Positions 1 to 8,488 of a stretch of DNA of 10,779 nucleotides are shown piece by piece. How positions within the stretch are numbered: position 1 is the stretch's first letter; each line of letters opens with the position of its first letter. The position numbers and the translations under genes are program-made. Below the pieces are notes generated by a model. That model was not told the origin of the DNA, ran no database searches, and saw only the letters and a program-made list of their open reading frames with translations. Location: NCBI RefSeq assembly GCF_000003605.2, contig NW_003145285.1, positions 106,412-117,190 on the forward strand, read 5' to 3'. Source of the DNA: Saccoglossus kowalevskii. Its lineage: Eukaryota > Hemichordata > Enteropneusta > Harrimaniidae.

Positions 1-931
1 GTTTTTGTTAAATCCTGATTCAGTATCATAAAAATTGAGACATCTGCTACCCCAAATGACAATGCTGACCAAGCTGTTCATATTGTTTTTTTGTGCGTGT
101 TTTAAGCCACCAACCTAAGTTTTGTTAAATTTACGTATGGTATTAATAACTGAAATAACATCAGCTCAGTGCATTATATGCATGTATGTATGCTACACAG
201 TAATGATACAGCAAACAACTCTGGAATATGTCTATCAGATATTTCAGGGTGTATTGAGAGACACCTTTCACAGAAATCATATCTAACACATTGAATAATT
301 CTTTTTAATTTATTAATTGTTTTTGGTGTCTTTGTACATTTTAGCGTGTTCACTCATTTCACAGCAAAACTCATAAAACGAGAGTATTTCATAATTACGG
401 TACATTGACTGCTTTCATGAACAGTCAGCCAGATTGCTTCAATTGTATTTACAAAGCATGCTGCTACCTTGAGTGCAACTCTAAAATAATTCTGTTTTGA
501 TTTCTTCAATTCTCGTTAGTGAATATTGTTTTTATCATTTTCTCAAAAAACGAAAAAATTTGTGATTATAACAGTATGCAGTGGCAAAGTGTGAAATAAT
601 AAATGTACACAGTACCTGTTTGATTTCTGGGAAAAGCCCACTTGTAAAATGAATGATCAGAAGTGTGCATGAGCCTTTATAATTTGAATAACTAGAGAAA
701 ATTATTCATTTTGTGAAACATTTGGCTGTCAAAAATACTGTGATTCACATCACAGTAAGAATTTGTATCAAGGTGCAAAATTCATGTATCCATGAATGTA
801 TTAAATCCTCCAAAGTTTGATAACATTTTTTGCTATGGATATCATGCAACCAACTGTTTTATTGACTTCGCATATTAAATGAAGTAAAAGTTGTTGTTGT
901 CCTGCATCATTTTAAAGTGTATATATTGGGA
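1..931. other. A+T-rich non-coding stretch, probably intron or 5' flank of the membrane-protein gene
   Basis: I see no exon here that has both a credible acceptor and a credible donor in an open frame. The stretch is A+T-rich with many stop codons in all frames. Because exon 1510-1588 needs upstream exons on the + strand and none is visible, this is most simply part of the preceding intron. It holds a 27-codon Cys-rich chance ORF at 417-500 (see rejected items) and a short near-palindrome at 780-799 that resembles one at 7925-7945. Confidence 0.5.
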
Positions 932-1000
932 AACTTCATAGTGTAGTGGTTAAGACCTTTACTGTGAAATTTTGTGGGTTCAAATCCAATGCTGGGAACT
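932..1000 (+). repeat. tRNA-derived SINE head (or degenerate tRNA pseudogene)
   Basis: The segment carries a near-perfect RNA polymerase III A box, TAGTGTAGTGG at 939-949, followed by GTTAAGAC as in a tRNA D arm. It also has a B box, GGTTCAAATCC, at 977-987. The boxes start 38 bases apart, within the normal range for tRNA genes. The T arm pairs only partly (one clear mismatch), and the presumed acceptor-stem halves around it do not pair, so a working tRNA is unlikely. This combination is typical of the 5' head of tRNA-derived SINEs. A SINE body may continue toward about 1200, but I cannot see a clear 3' end or target-site duplication. Confidence 0.6.
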
Positions 1001-1509
1001 TAATTTGTTTTTACTACATCTCTCGATCTTATGCTGTGATCTGCCCCACATATGTAATGGCCGACTAACACAATTAGAGTTAGCTGTCAACTTTTCTAAC
1101 ATTGCCACTACCGGTATATTAGTGGAGTTAAATCAATTTCATTTTGTGATTCTATGTTGATTTTGTTGACTATTTTATTTCAAAAACTAGAAAAACACCT
1201 TTTTTTAATTTTGTAAAATGCTGGGTACTTAACTCATTGTTTCTATTCGCAATATAGCCCTCTGTTTCAAGTTTGCACATTTTTGTCTATCAATTGTTCA
1301 ATTGTTACATGAGGCCTATACTACTGTACTGTCCACTTTGGATAAAATCTCCTCCAAGAAATTATTGCTCAATATTGCTCAAATTCAGCAATTTAACTAT
1401 TGGTAATAAAACGTCAAAAGAATATTGATATATTAAGGTGACTGCAATATGATGTTGTGTGGATGAACATGCTTGGTAAATTCTGATTCTGTAAAATGCT
1501 ATCTTCCAG
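1001..1509. other. Intron-like sequence upstream of exon 1510-1588, possibly with SINE body
   Basis: No coding exon is seen. The first 200 bases may belong to the SINE whose promoter boxes are at 939-987. The last 30 bases form the polypyrimidine/acceptor region (ending in ctatcttccag) of the exon starting at 1510. Confidence 0.45.
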
Positions 1510-1588
1510 GACTCCCTATGGCTATCATATTCAAATGCTGTGTGGGATTTTTACTGGCTGCTTGTGTCGCACAACAAGTTCTGTTTTT
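1510..1588 (+). CDS. Internal (penultimate) exon of an unidentified membrane protein, transmembrane segment
   Basis: A 79-nt exon is bounded by an acceptor ending in tcttccag and by a strong donor, gtaagtaa. All three frames are open. In the third frame the first two bases finish a preceding codon, 25 full codons follow, and two bases (TT) are left over. Those two bases pair with the lone C at the start of the exon at 3353 to make a Phe codon. That frame reads LPMAIIFKCC, then VGFLLAACVAQQVLF, about 20 hydrophobic residues that fit one transmembrane helix. The protein family is not recognised. It could be the last helix of a multi-pass protein or the single helix of a type I protein. Choice of this frame rests on phase matching with the next exon and on the good protein-like character of that exon. 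Upstream exons are outside the window. Confidence 0.55.
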
Positions 1589-2713
1589 GTAAGTAAATGC
1601 AATATTGGTGTACACACACAAACACTAAATACAACCTGGTGACCAGTTATCATGAATGCCAATAAGTCATACACATACCATGCATGCTTCTAAATATAGA
1701 CTAAAAAATCTTCTGTAGTAAGATACTGTGAGAATGCTACACACATTAATAATGCCTGCAAGACACATTGATTTCAGGTTTATTGGTAAAATACATAATC
1801 AAAAATGGGTTATCAGTATATTTCAGAAAGCTTTGAACTGTTTTTATATAAAATAAACATAAATGTTGTATAAATTTCAAATGAAAGTTGTAAACAATTT
1901 TAACTAATCATAATATCTTGATGTATGAATGTCTCCCATATACAATTCTACAGTGATCACTGCGACCTATGACCTAATTTCCCTGCTGCCTGGAAATGAA
2001 TGTTTAAAATTCAAAGATTAAATGTGCCATGCTGTAATAACAAAATGGCTTGTACTATACCTGTGTAAACAATTAATTCGACAAGTGATTGAGGGGTCTA
2101 TGTTTCTTGTAATATGGCCATGATGAGGGAAAGACACAGAATCATGGGTAATTGGCATCACTGATAGTCTTCTCAAGGCAACGAACACTGCTTCTTCAGA
2201 TTTGATTGTACAGGGAAGGTTTTATTTCCTGAGTATGTTTTTTATTCCATATAAAAATTGTTCATAGCTTTCTGAAAAAAATATTGAGCCTAAACATTTC
2301 ATCCTTTAATTTCTGTATCCATTTTTATATGCAACCCAAACCTCCCCTCTCTGCATGTTAATGTCGCATTCAATAAAAACATAAATTTCTAGTTATATCC
2401 AGCGTTTTTGTAGTCCGTGTGTTGACTTAAATTGGATTAATATAATCTCTAGCAAAAGATGGCCACCTCGTATCTCCACTCCATTCAGCAGAGTTGCACC
2501 GTTTCATTGTATTCCAAGCTGTTACAGAGTTTTTTTGTATGTTTTTATATTCACAGTCAACTCATTTGTGAAAATATATTCCCATATTTACATATATTAT
2601 GACCTGGATACAGATCAGTTTTTTAAAATAGAATACCTTTGAAGTGAAATCAAAATTTCTGTATTTGCTCTATCAGAAGGGCATCTGCGTGGTAGCAGAA
2701 AAAGTAATTTATC

Positions 2714-2765
2714 TTGTCTCTATATTAAGACAAAACCATGTAAAACAGTGTCTCTATATAGAGAC
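2714..2765. repeat. Two related palindromes in tandem
   Basis: TTGTCTCTATATTAAGACAA (2714-2733) is an imperfect palindrome. GTCTCTATATAGAGAC (2750-2765) is a perfect 16-bp palindrome. Both share the core GTCTCTATAT and both are followed by AAAA, so they look like two copies of one unit about 35 bases apart. Confidence 0.6.
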
Positions 2766-3099
2766 AAAATGAAAATAAAAAAATACATCAACAATTACTT
2801 TATAAACCTAGTGATAAAGAATATACAAATGCGAAAAGAAAACAGAATAAAAAATTTAAAGACTCATTTATATAAGCATATGTGCTTCTAATCAGAGGTT
2901 GATATTAAAAAAAATCCATTTAAAAAAATGTAACAAGATATTTGTCATAATGCACTGATATGAAAAAGATATTTTTTAATAAAAATATATAAGTGTCAAT
3001 ATGCATGACATGAGTAACTGCATGTTACAAGGTGAATAAAATGGATTTGTTACTACACTTTAAGAGTTTTTTTAACTTGTTGAACTTGTGCATGTAAAT

Positions 3100-3251
3100 A
3101 TCATTTCCAATGATTGTAGATGTGAATCAACGCTCAATATTAGGCTGAGTGTATCAGAGCCTTACTTTCACAATTTATGCAACATATCAGACAGTTCTAT
3201 CGGAGTCTTCTGTCAAATCCTCGTATAATTTATTATGTCATTGGAAATGAT
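3100..3251. repeat. 14-bp perfect inverted repeat enclosing 124 bp, possible small MITE
   Basis: ATCATTTCCAATGA (3100-3113) is exactly complementary to TCATTGGAAATGAT (3238-3251). The enclosed sequence is somewhat less A+T-rich than its flanks. No clear target-site duplication is visible, so a transposon origin is an inference only. Confidence 0.4.
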
Positions 3252-3352
3252 GCAAATTAAAATGTTTGCATGTAATTAACATAATTAAGATTATATGTAA
3301 CAATAGCATGAAACATTTCTTGGTTATTGACCTCTGTTGCTATATTTTGCAG

Positions 3353-3467
3353 CTCTGTGCCAAGTCCAGTTCATGCTGAACAGCTGGAAGAGCAGTCCCC
3401 CTCCAGTCCCAAACGAAGCTCTCCGGTCACAATCAAACCTAGCTCTGTTGCCAATGAAAAGAACTGA
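3353..3467 (+). CDS. Terminal coding exon of the unidentified membrane protein (Ser/Pro-rich cytosolic-type tail)
   Basis: A strong acceptor (tgttgctatattttgcag) is followed by one base that completes a split Phe codon, then 37 codons and a TGA stop. The frame begins SVPSPVHAEQLEEQ and continues with SPSSPKRSSP; it ends in NEKN. Codon use is regular and the product is hydrophilic, rich in Ser, Pro, Glu and Lys, with several SP/SPK sites suited to proline-directed phosphorylation. It follows the hydrophobic segment of exon 1510-1588, so it would be the tail after a membrane helix. I do not recognise the family. A second frame, also open through 3555, reads into poly-Gly from a TGG repeat and is judged to be non-coding. 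Confidence 0.6.
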
Positions 3468-3620
3468 TTTCACAATTCCAGCCGTTTGCAGTGCACTTAT
3501 TCGCGCAGCTGAAATTTTGTTTTGTGCTGGTGGTGGTGGTGGTGGTGAACTTTAACAGGTCATCATATGGAATGGTGGCAGCCTCAGACAGATAATAAAA
3601 CAGACTACTGTTTAAGGTGT
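3468..3620 (+). other. Probable 3' UTR of the membrane-protein gene with poly(A) signal
   Basis: The sequence after the TGA stop stays moderately GC-rich and contains AATAAA at 3594-3599, about 130 bases past the stop, followed by a T/G-rich stretch. Cleavage would be expected near 3610-3625. Later AATAAA sites further downstream are alternatives. Confidence 0.45.
3528..3547 (+). repeat. (TGG)6 microsatellite in the 3' UTR
   Basis: Six TGG units plus TG run uninterrupted at 3528-3547, 60 bases after the stop codon. In one frame the tract would read as poly-Gly, but that frame is not the chosen coding frame. Confidence 0.85.
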
Positions 3621-4428
3621 TAATCTGGCTAATTAAGCATTCCGTGTTTGAAATGCTTTTTCTTTCTTGAGTTCCATTATTTGATTAACCTCTGCTGAGG
3701 ATCATGGAACATTAAATTTCATTTCTTAGGCTGAGAAAAAAAATATCTCTGTTTCTCGTTTCCGCGTGCATCAGTTTGAACTATGTGCCTCAAACATTTT
3801 TTCTAAAGCATTCCAAAATGCGCTTGTACTCGCACTTGTCTCAAATTTCTCCCATTTTAGCTCAGTATTCAAAAAAAAAAAAATCACCTCACAGTCTCAT
3901 TTTAAAATTTCCATCAAACGAGAAACATAGTTCATCCATGTGCTTATTTAAACTTAATCAGGTTAACAGATGTGGTAGCATTAAATAAAAAAGAATGCAT
4001 CGTTAAATCTATTCCTTTAGTTGTCTGAGCAGAAACTTAACTATGTGACTATATTTGCCCTATTAGAAGCACATGCACTTATTTCAATGACATATTTCAA
4101 TGAACCAACATACAATAAATGCAGTTTTCTCATGTGCACTTCAAATAGAGCAAAAGGGAAACTAAAATGTACTAATCAACTCTATATGGTGTTACTATAG
4201 TAATCTATGTGGTTTGATGATCCACAAAAATACTGAATCAATGTGCAATATTTGTATATATTTTCAAATCTATAATTAACTTTAAAAGTTTTTTTCCCGA
4301 AAATTGGTACAGAGCGCATACATATACATAGATAGAAAAAGAAGACTCTGGCTTTCACTTGTGTCTCTTTCACTTATGTCTTGTGTTCATTACATTATTA
4401 CATCATGTCTTTTGATATAATGTTGCAA
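3621..4428. other. Non-coding spacer
   Basis: No exon or RNA gene is supported. An A13 run lies at 3871-3883. The two ORFs in this part (70 codons + at 3776 and 63 codons - at 4182) have chance-like composition dominated by A/T-rich codons. Confidence 0.6.
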
Positions 4429-4455
4429 ATATATAATATATATATATATATATAT
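4429..4455. repeat. (AT)n microsatellite
   Basis: A nearly pure AT dinucleotide tract, broken once (ATATAATATATAT), of about 27 bases. Confidence 0.85.
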
Positions 4456-4951
4456 TGATACATTCCAATGTATAATTGATGAATAAATGATTTTGTATAA
4501 TTATTGTTACGCTTCACTCACCCCTAAACACAATATGTGCATTAGTTTTAATTTTATAATCTTCTGTTGGTAAATTGTTACTGCTATGGTAACTCTTATT
4601 GTTATTAGTATTTAGGCCTTAAAAAACATTTCTGGTCTTTGTGCGCACCACCAAAAAAAAGTGTGGGCCACTGCACAGCGCCCTCTGTTGATGAGTTGAA
4701 AATGATTTTTAGCAAAAACAAAAAAAAAATTGCCTCAATGCCCTGTTTTTGAAAACCATTGACCGGAATTTTTTTTTTCTTTTGCAATGGTGTTTTGCAT
4801 TTTTCTATGTCTTAATTATTATTGTTTTATATTTATTTTAGCATAATTGGTGGTGGTGTCTAAGAAACAAGCAGACACAAGAGAACATGCTTTATTTCAT
4901 TAAGCTGTTTTCCTATTGTCCTGGATGTACCGGTAGTTATATTTTTGACAG
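4456..4951. other. Non-coding spacer with a GC-richer repeat-like patch
   Basis: The part from about 4640 to 4770 has a GC-richer core, cagcgccctctgttgatg, between A- and T-homopolymer runs. This resembles remnants of interspersed repeats, but I cannot assign a family. No exon is supported. Confidence 0.4.
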
Positions 4952-5134
4952 GGGGGAGGCTACTTCTGGAACACCTCAATCCAGACACATCTCTGGTTCT
5001 TACAGGCTTGGTTCCATGTGCATGCTTGTATTTCTGGCCCTTGCAGGACTGGGTTCTGTTTAAATCACGGCACCTGGTGTATGAACGAAAAGATGGCAGC
5101 CAGATTTCAATATACAACTTGCAGTAATTCATAA
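4952..5134. other. GC-richer segment with open frames on both strands; uncertain exon or repeat fragment
   Basis: On the + strand an acceptor-like site (gttatatttttgacag) precedes 60 open codons ending in TAA. That frame is Cys-containing, with CISGPCRTGFCLNHGTWC near its end, which loosely recalls EGF-type cysteine spacing. On the - strand a 107-codon ORF (4860-5183) covers the same DNA, and a third + frame is also open. In local GC-richer sequence such openness is not strong evidence. A partial 41-base direct duplication (TCTGG..TT.CAGG..TGG at 4992 and 5033) suggests repeat history. I do not assign a product. Confidence 0.2.
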
Positions 5135-5246
5135 TGTCAATCGTGCTATTAATATACGAATCACCAGTAACGTATAAATGCACTGCGTAGTTTATATATT
5201 GTTTATTTTTTTATGGAATAGGAAATTTTGGGTTGAATAATCTCAG

Positions 5247-5272
5247 ATATATATATACATATATATAAATAT
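5247..5272. repeat. (AT)n microsatellite, interrupted
   Basis: An ATATAT tract with C and A interruptions, part of a general AT-rich stretch near 5240-5275. Confidence 0.7.
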
Positions 5273-5503
5273 AAAGGTTTGTTGTAATTTATAGTAATTT
5301 ATTTACAACATTGATGCATGCTGTATTATCTAGACATCAGTAGTTTCATGAGAAAGTCAACAGAATGCCACTGGAAAAGATGAAATATTAATTTTACTGT
5401 ATTTTATTATGCATATACATATATATTTACTTTAGATTCTTTTTATGTTGGAAACAATAGTTTCTGTGATTATGTTTGCACATTCAGCAGGTCTTGATAG
5501 ACC

Positions 5504-5794
5504 ATTTTCTGTTCACTGTGAGATCTCCCGTTATGCGTGAATTCAAACATAAAATACAAGACACACAAAGGTCATAGTGACGTCAAAACATCGCATGGGA
5601 TTCGACAAACAGAAAACTATTTTTAGGGCGTTTCCACGCATGCTATATACATTTGATGATGGTCAAGTAAGGGTATCTTAACGCTATATTCTTCTCTGAA
5701 AAAGTTGAAGTTCAAAACCAAATCATTTGATTTTGGCAGATGTTTGACCCGCATCTTTCACGTATTATGCAAGATCTCGCAGCGAACAGAAAAT
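5504..5794. mobile_element. MITE-like foldback element
   Basis: The first 23 bases (5504-5526, starting ATTTTCTGTTC) match the reverse complement of 5772-5794 at 21 of 23 positions. Both differences are transitions, A/G and T/C. Weaker complementarity continues inward through GTGAA and, after a small gap, TCAAACAT. The whole unit is about 291 bp and has no coding capacity, as expected for a non-autonomous DNA transposon or foldback element. I see no convincing target-site duplication at the edges, so the exact ends and the superfamily are uncertain. The interior contains AGGTCA (5569-5574) and TGACGTCA (5578-5585). Confidence 0.6.
5578..5585. promoter_or_regulatory. CRE-like palindrome TGACGTCA
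   Basis: A perfect 8-bp cAMP-response-element consensus lies 3 bases after an AGGTCA nuclear-receptor half-site, inside the foldback element. The motif is seen; any binding or function is unproven, and it is far from either gene's visible exons. Confidence 0.3.
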
Positions 5795-6751
5795 CGCTTA
5801 TTTACTGAAGTTTGCGACTTGTACACTCTTTGACCGGATCAATCAAATTAACTAATGTGAAAAATTGGTACTCAAAATTTACTATCGAATTTATTATTGT
5901 TCAGAGAGGTCATTTCGATGGTGGATAAAACTTATCATCAAATATTGACTGGTTTGCCGAAAATCTGAACAGATGTTATATTTTTATTATAAAGGTTAAA
6001 AATAAATGTTATGAATGAGCAGCATGTTTGAAGAAATCAAAATAATAGAAATCAGTTTTTGAATTTTCACCATTCTCAATGTTTTATGCCTGCTTACAAA
6101 ACATAATTTCTGGCCTTGTCTGGTCGGTCGCGTTCAATCACACGTATTACAAAGTTGAAAGTCGTGCGATTATTTTCAAATGTTGCAGGTATTTCACAAT
6201 CAGTGATCAGTTTTGACATTTCACTTTCTTAAACAAAGATATTTTTTGACTTCTGTAACAATTTTAGACATTTGCCTTTGTTCAATTATGTTATGTTAAG
6301 TAGTGGGTGCTGTTTAAAGGGTGTGTGAGTTCTGCAAAGTGTGACCTTTTTTTGATTGCACGTTCCGAAATAGAGGTGCTGTGCTGGTGAACTACTGCGA
6401 ATGAATCTGTGATTTACCAATAAATGAAATGAAATACAATACGATTTTACATATCCATGGATAGAGCGCACATTTCTTATATGGTCAAGATGTATAAAGA
6501 TACAACTACAAAAAAGACAAAGCCATATGTAATGTTTAGCCAGCAAAGGCCAATATGGCTGCCTTTATTGTGTCGTTTCTTATCAAATTGTACTCGTAAC
6601 AAAACAATTTTACTAATATTTTTGTTATCATTGTGGAATTAATAAAATGTAAGCTTAAGGAGGATTCAGTCTAAGTTGTCAACTTTATTGGACTCTTCAT
6701 AACTGTATTTTACACTGATGTAGAAGAATTGCACTCTGACATTATCTATTA
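5795..6751. other. Non-coding spacer
   Basis: No exon with paired splice sites, RNA gene or clear repeat is seen. The 86-codon - strand ORF (6286-6546) and the 61-codon + ORF at 6457 overlap each other and look like chance. Confidence 0.55.
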
Positions 6752-6786
6752 AAGCGCAGTGGTCGTCGCGCAGCGCATGTTCGAAT
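6752..6786 (+). repeat. Very degenerate tRNA-like (SINE) remnant
   Basis: AAGCGCAGTGGTCG (from 6752) resembles an A box, and GTTCGAAT (6779-6786) matches the core of a B box. The gap is too short for an intact tRNA, so the anticodon arm would have to be deleted. The surrounding 6750-6865 is CpG-richer than its flanks, consistent with an inserted repeat. It could also be coincidence. Confidence 0.25.
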
Positions 6787-8485
6787 TTTATGTAAATAAA
6801 CAATGTATTTTACACGCGTTGTATATATCGAACAGGACACGGTGCGATGACTGCCGCCCTTTACTGGTAAGCTTCAATGAGGTCCTGGAACTATTAATTT
6901 GTGTGAATTACTTAAAATATTCTCTAAATGCCCAAATTTCAGATTTCCATTTGATTTTTGGAATTTTATGTGCGTATGATTACTGCAGGAAACATATTTC
7001 CCACAATTTGTCTTTGGTGCGCAAAGTGTGCTTCATAGGACTCAATTAAAACATGTTCGTAAATATTTCTGATATATAGTTATTGGCATTCTGGGGGAAA
7101 TATATACAGAGAAGTTGAATATTAATGTGATGGTAATGCTCCATCATATGAATATTCATTAGACGTTATATATTTATAATCATACTGAATTGAACTATGT
7201 TATGAAATACAATGTACCAAATTGTTGATGTACATTGATATTCTTCAATGTGTTGGTCATATGACTGCATTACTGAAGATGCATGGAGACCGTAGTAAAA
7301 TTAAGTGGCATCGGGTAATAATACCCAATTTAGTATTGATGTAACAAATATCCGACCAGAATCACTGTCAGAAACAACAAAAAGAACGATTGCTTCCCAC
7401 ATGGCATGTGAATATATACAAATTCAGACAGCCAAATAGTATTGCATATATGGTACATGCACCATGCAATAAAATTACATCAACAATACTGGTCACAGCA
7501 CAAGGTTGAAGGTCGTTTCCATGGCGGCATTCGTTAGAAGCTGTTAATACGCTGTACATGTACCTCATAGTAAGTAAATCTGTTTTTCAAATTGGGGACT
7601 GACTGTATGCAAGCCATCTATTGGCACAAAATGTCCTTTTTGAGTCAAAAGATCCCAGTTGAGGATAATATATTCTATGAAATCCTACAAATGACAACGT
7701 TCTTGTGTGAACAAAACCTGCATACGAACATTGCGTTTCATAACTTTTCCTTCTATATTTGTCAAAGATTCAAGATGAGCGAGCTGAATTATTAAACGCC
7801 AAAAGAAAATGAACGTATTGATGTTGATATAAACATGCATTATCAGAGTTTTCAAATGATTATAAATGTTAGCACGGAAAATAAAATACTCGTGTTGTAT
7901 ATTAAATTAAATTATTTTATTTTGATTCATGCATTCCATGAATGTTGTATGCTAAAACATGCAAATACATTTCATGTACATTAGTTTACCTTTGAAATGA
8001 AAACAGTGTCATTCAAAATGTACATGTGGAAGTTATATCTTCATATTATAATCATAGTTGCATAAATATAAAAAAAAGACAATAAAGATAACTTTAAATG
8101 TTTTTCAAAATCCCAATTTGTTGTTAAATATTGCATTCTGATATTCGGAGTTAGGATTCCGAAAACTGGGCCGTTTTTTCGAGAAATAAACCATTAGCAG
8201 TCCAATTGGTAATTTAACTTTTCTACAAATATAATGGGACTATTATTTCCAAACCGTATTATATCCAAGTAGAAGTGTAGCATAAGACATTGTGGTCCTT
8301 AGAAAAATGACATTTATTTTATTGAAACAATAAGCCATTCAAAAAACGCGTGTGAATTACGGGTACCAACTTGAATACATTTGCTTAACCCGTCAAACGA
8401 ATAACATCATGCTACCAAAATAGTTTGTTTGGATAATAATACAGTGTGTACATGAACAATTATATTATCAAGTAATGAAAGTTAT
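6787..8485. other. Non-coding spacer
   Basis: No supported gene is seen. The ORFs of 66 to 96 codons here (6759 +, 7368 -, 7592 +) lack homology that I recognise and lack exon boundaries. A 12-bp palindrome ATGAATATTCAT lies at 7148-7159, and a near-palindrome ATTCATGCATTCCATGAATGT lies at 7925-7945. Confidence 0.55.
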
Positions 8486-8488
8486 CTA

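Larger units (their letters stand above)
1589..3352 (+). other. Intron of the membrane-protein gene
   Basis: This 1764-nt intron starts gtaagtaaatg and ends ttgctatattttgcag; both fit metazoan consensus well. No additional exon is needed, since the flanking exons join in phase. It contains a pair of related palindromes (2714-2733 and 2750-2765) and a perfect 14-bp inverted repeat (3100-3113 with 3238-3251). Two slightly GC-richer patches (about 1960-2230 and 2455-2520) may be old repeats that I cannot classify. Confidence 0.55.

Noticed and set aside
417-500. 27-codon ORF rich in Cys (CFNCIYKACCYLEC), knottin-like at first sight
   Set aside because: Far too short, no signal peptide, no splice context, and six cysteines in a small ORF can arise by chance.
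972-1160. 62-codon ORF on the + strand
   Set aside because: Overlaps the SINE B box and shows no protein-like character.
4860-5183. 107-codon - strand ORF as a real gene
   Set aside because: With this base composition one ORF of about this length is expected by chance in 10.8 kb. Its ends run into AT-rich DNA and no family is recognised; only the GC-richer core is kept as an uncertain feature.
6286-6642. Overlapping ORFs of 86 codons (-) and 61 codons (+)
   Set aside because: No homology, no splice signals at sensible places, and amino-acid content simply follows AT-rich codons.
6752-6786. Functional tRNA gene
   Set aside because: The A-like and B-like boxes are too close for a tRNA body and no cloverleaf can be drawn; kept only as a low-confidence remnant.
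6759-7049. 96-codon + ORF, with a mini-exon reading (cag|GACACGG...TTACTG|gtaagc)
   Set aside because: The acceptor/donor pair would give a 32-base exon with no upstream or downstream partner. The ORF's start lies in a repeat-like CpG patch.
7368-7795. ORFs of 66 codons (-) and 67 codons (+)
   Set aside because: Chance-like composition and no boundaries or motifs.
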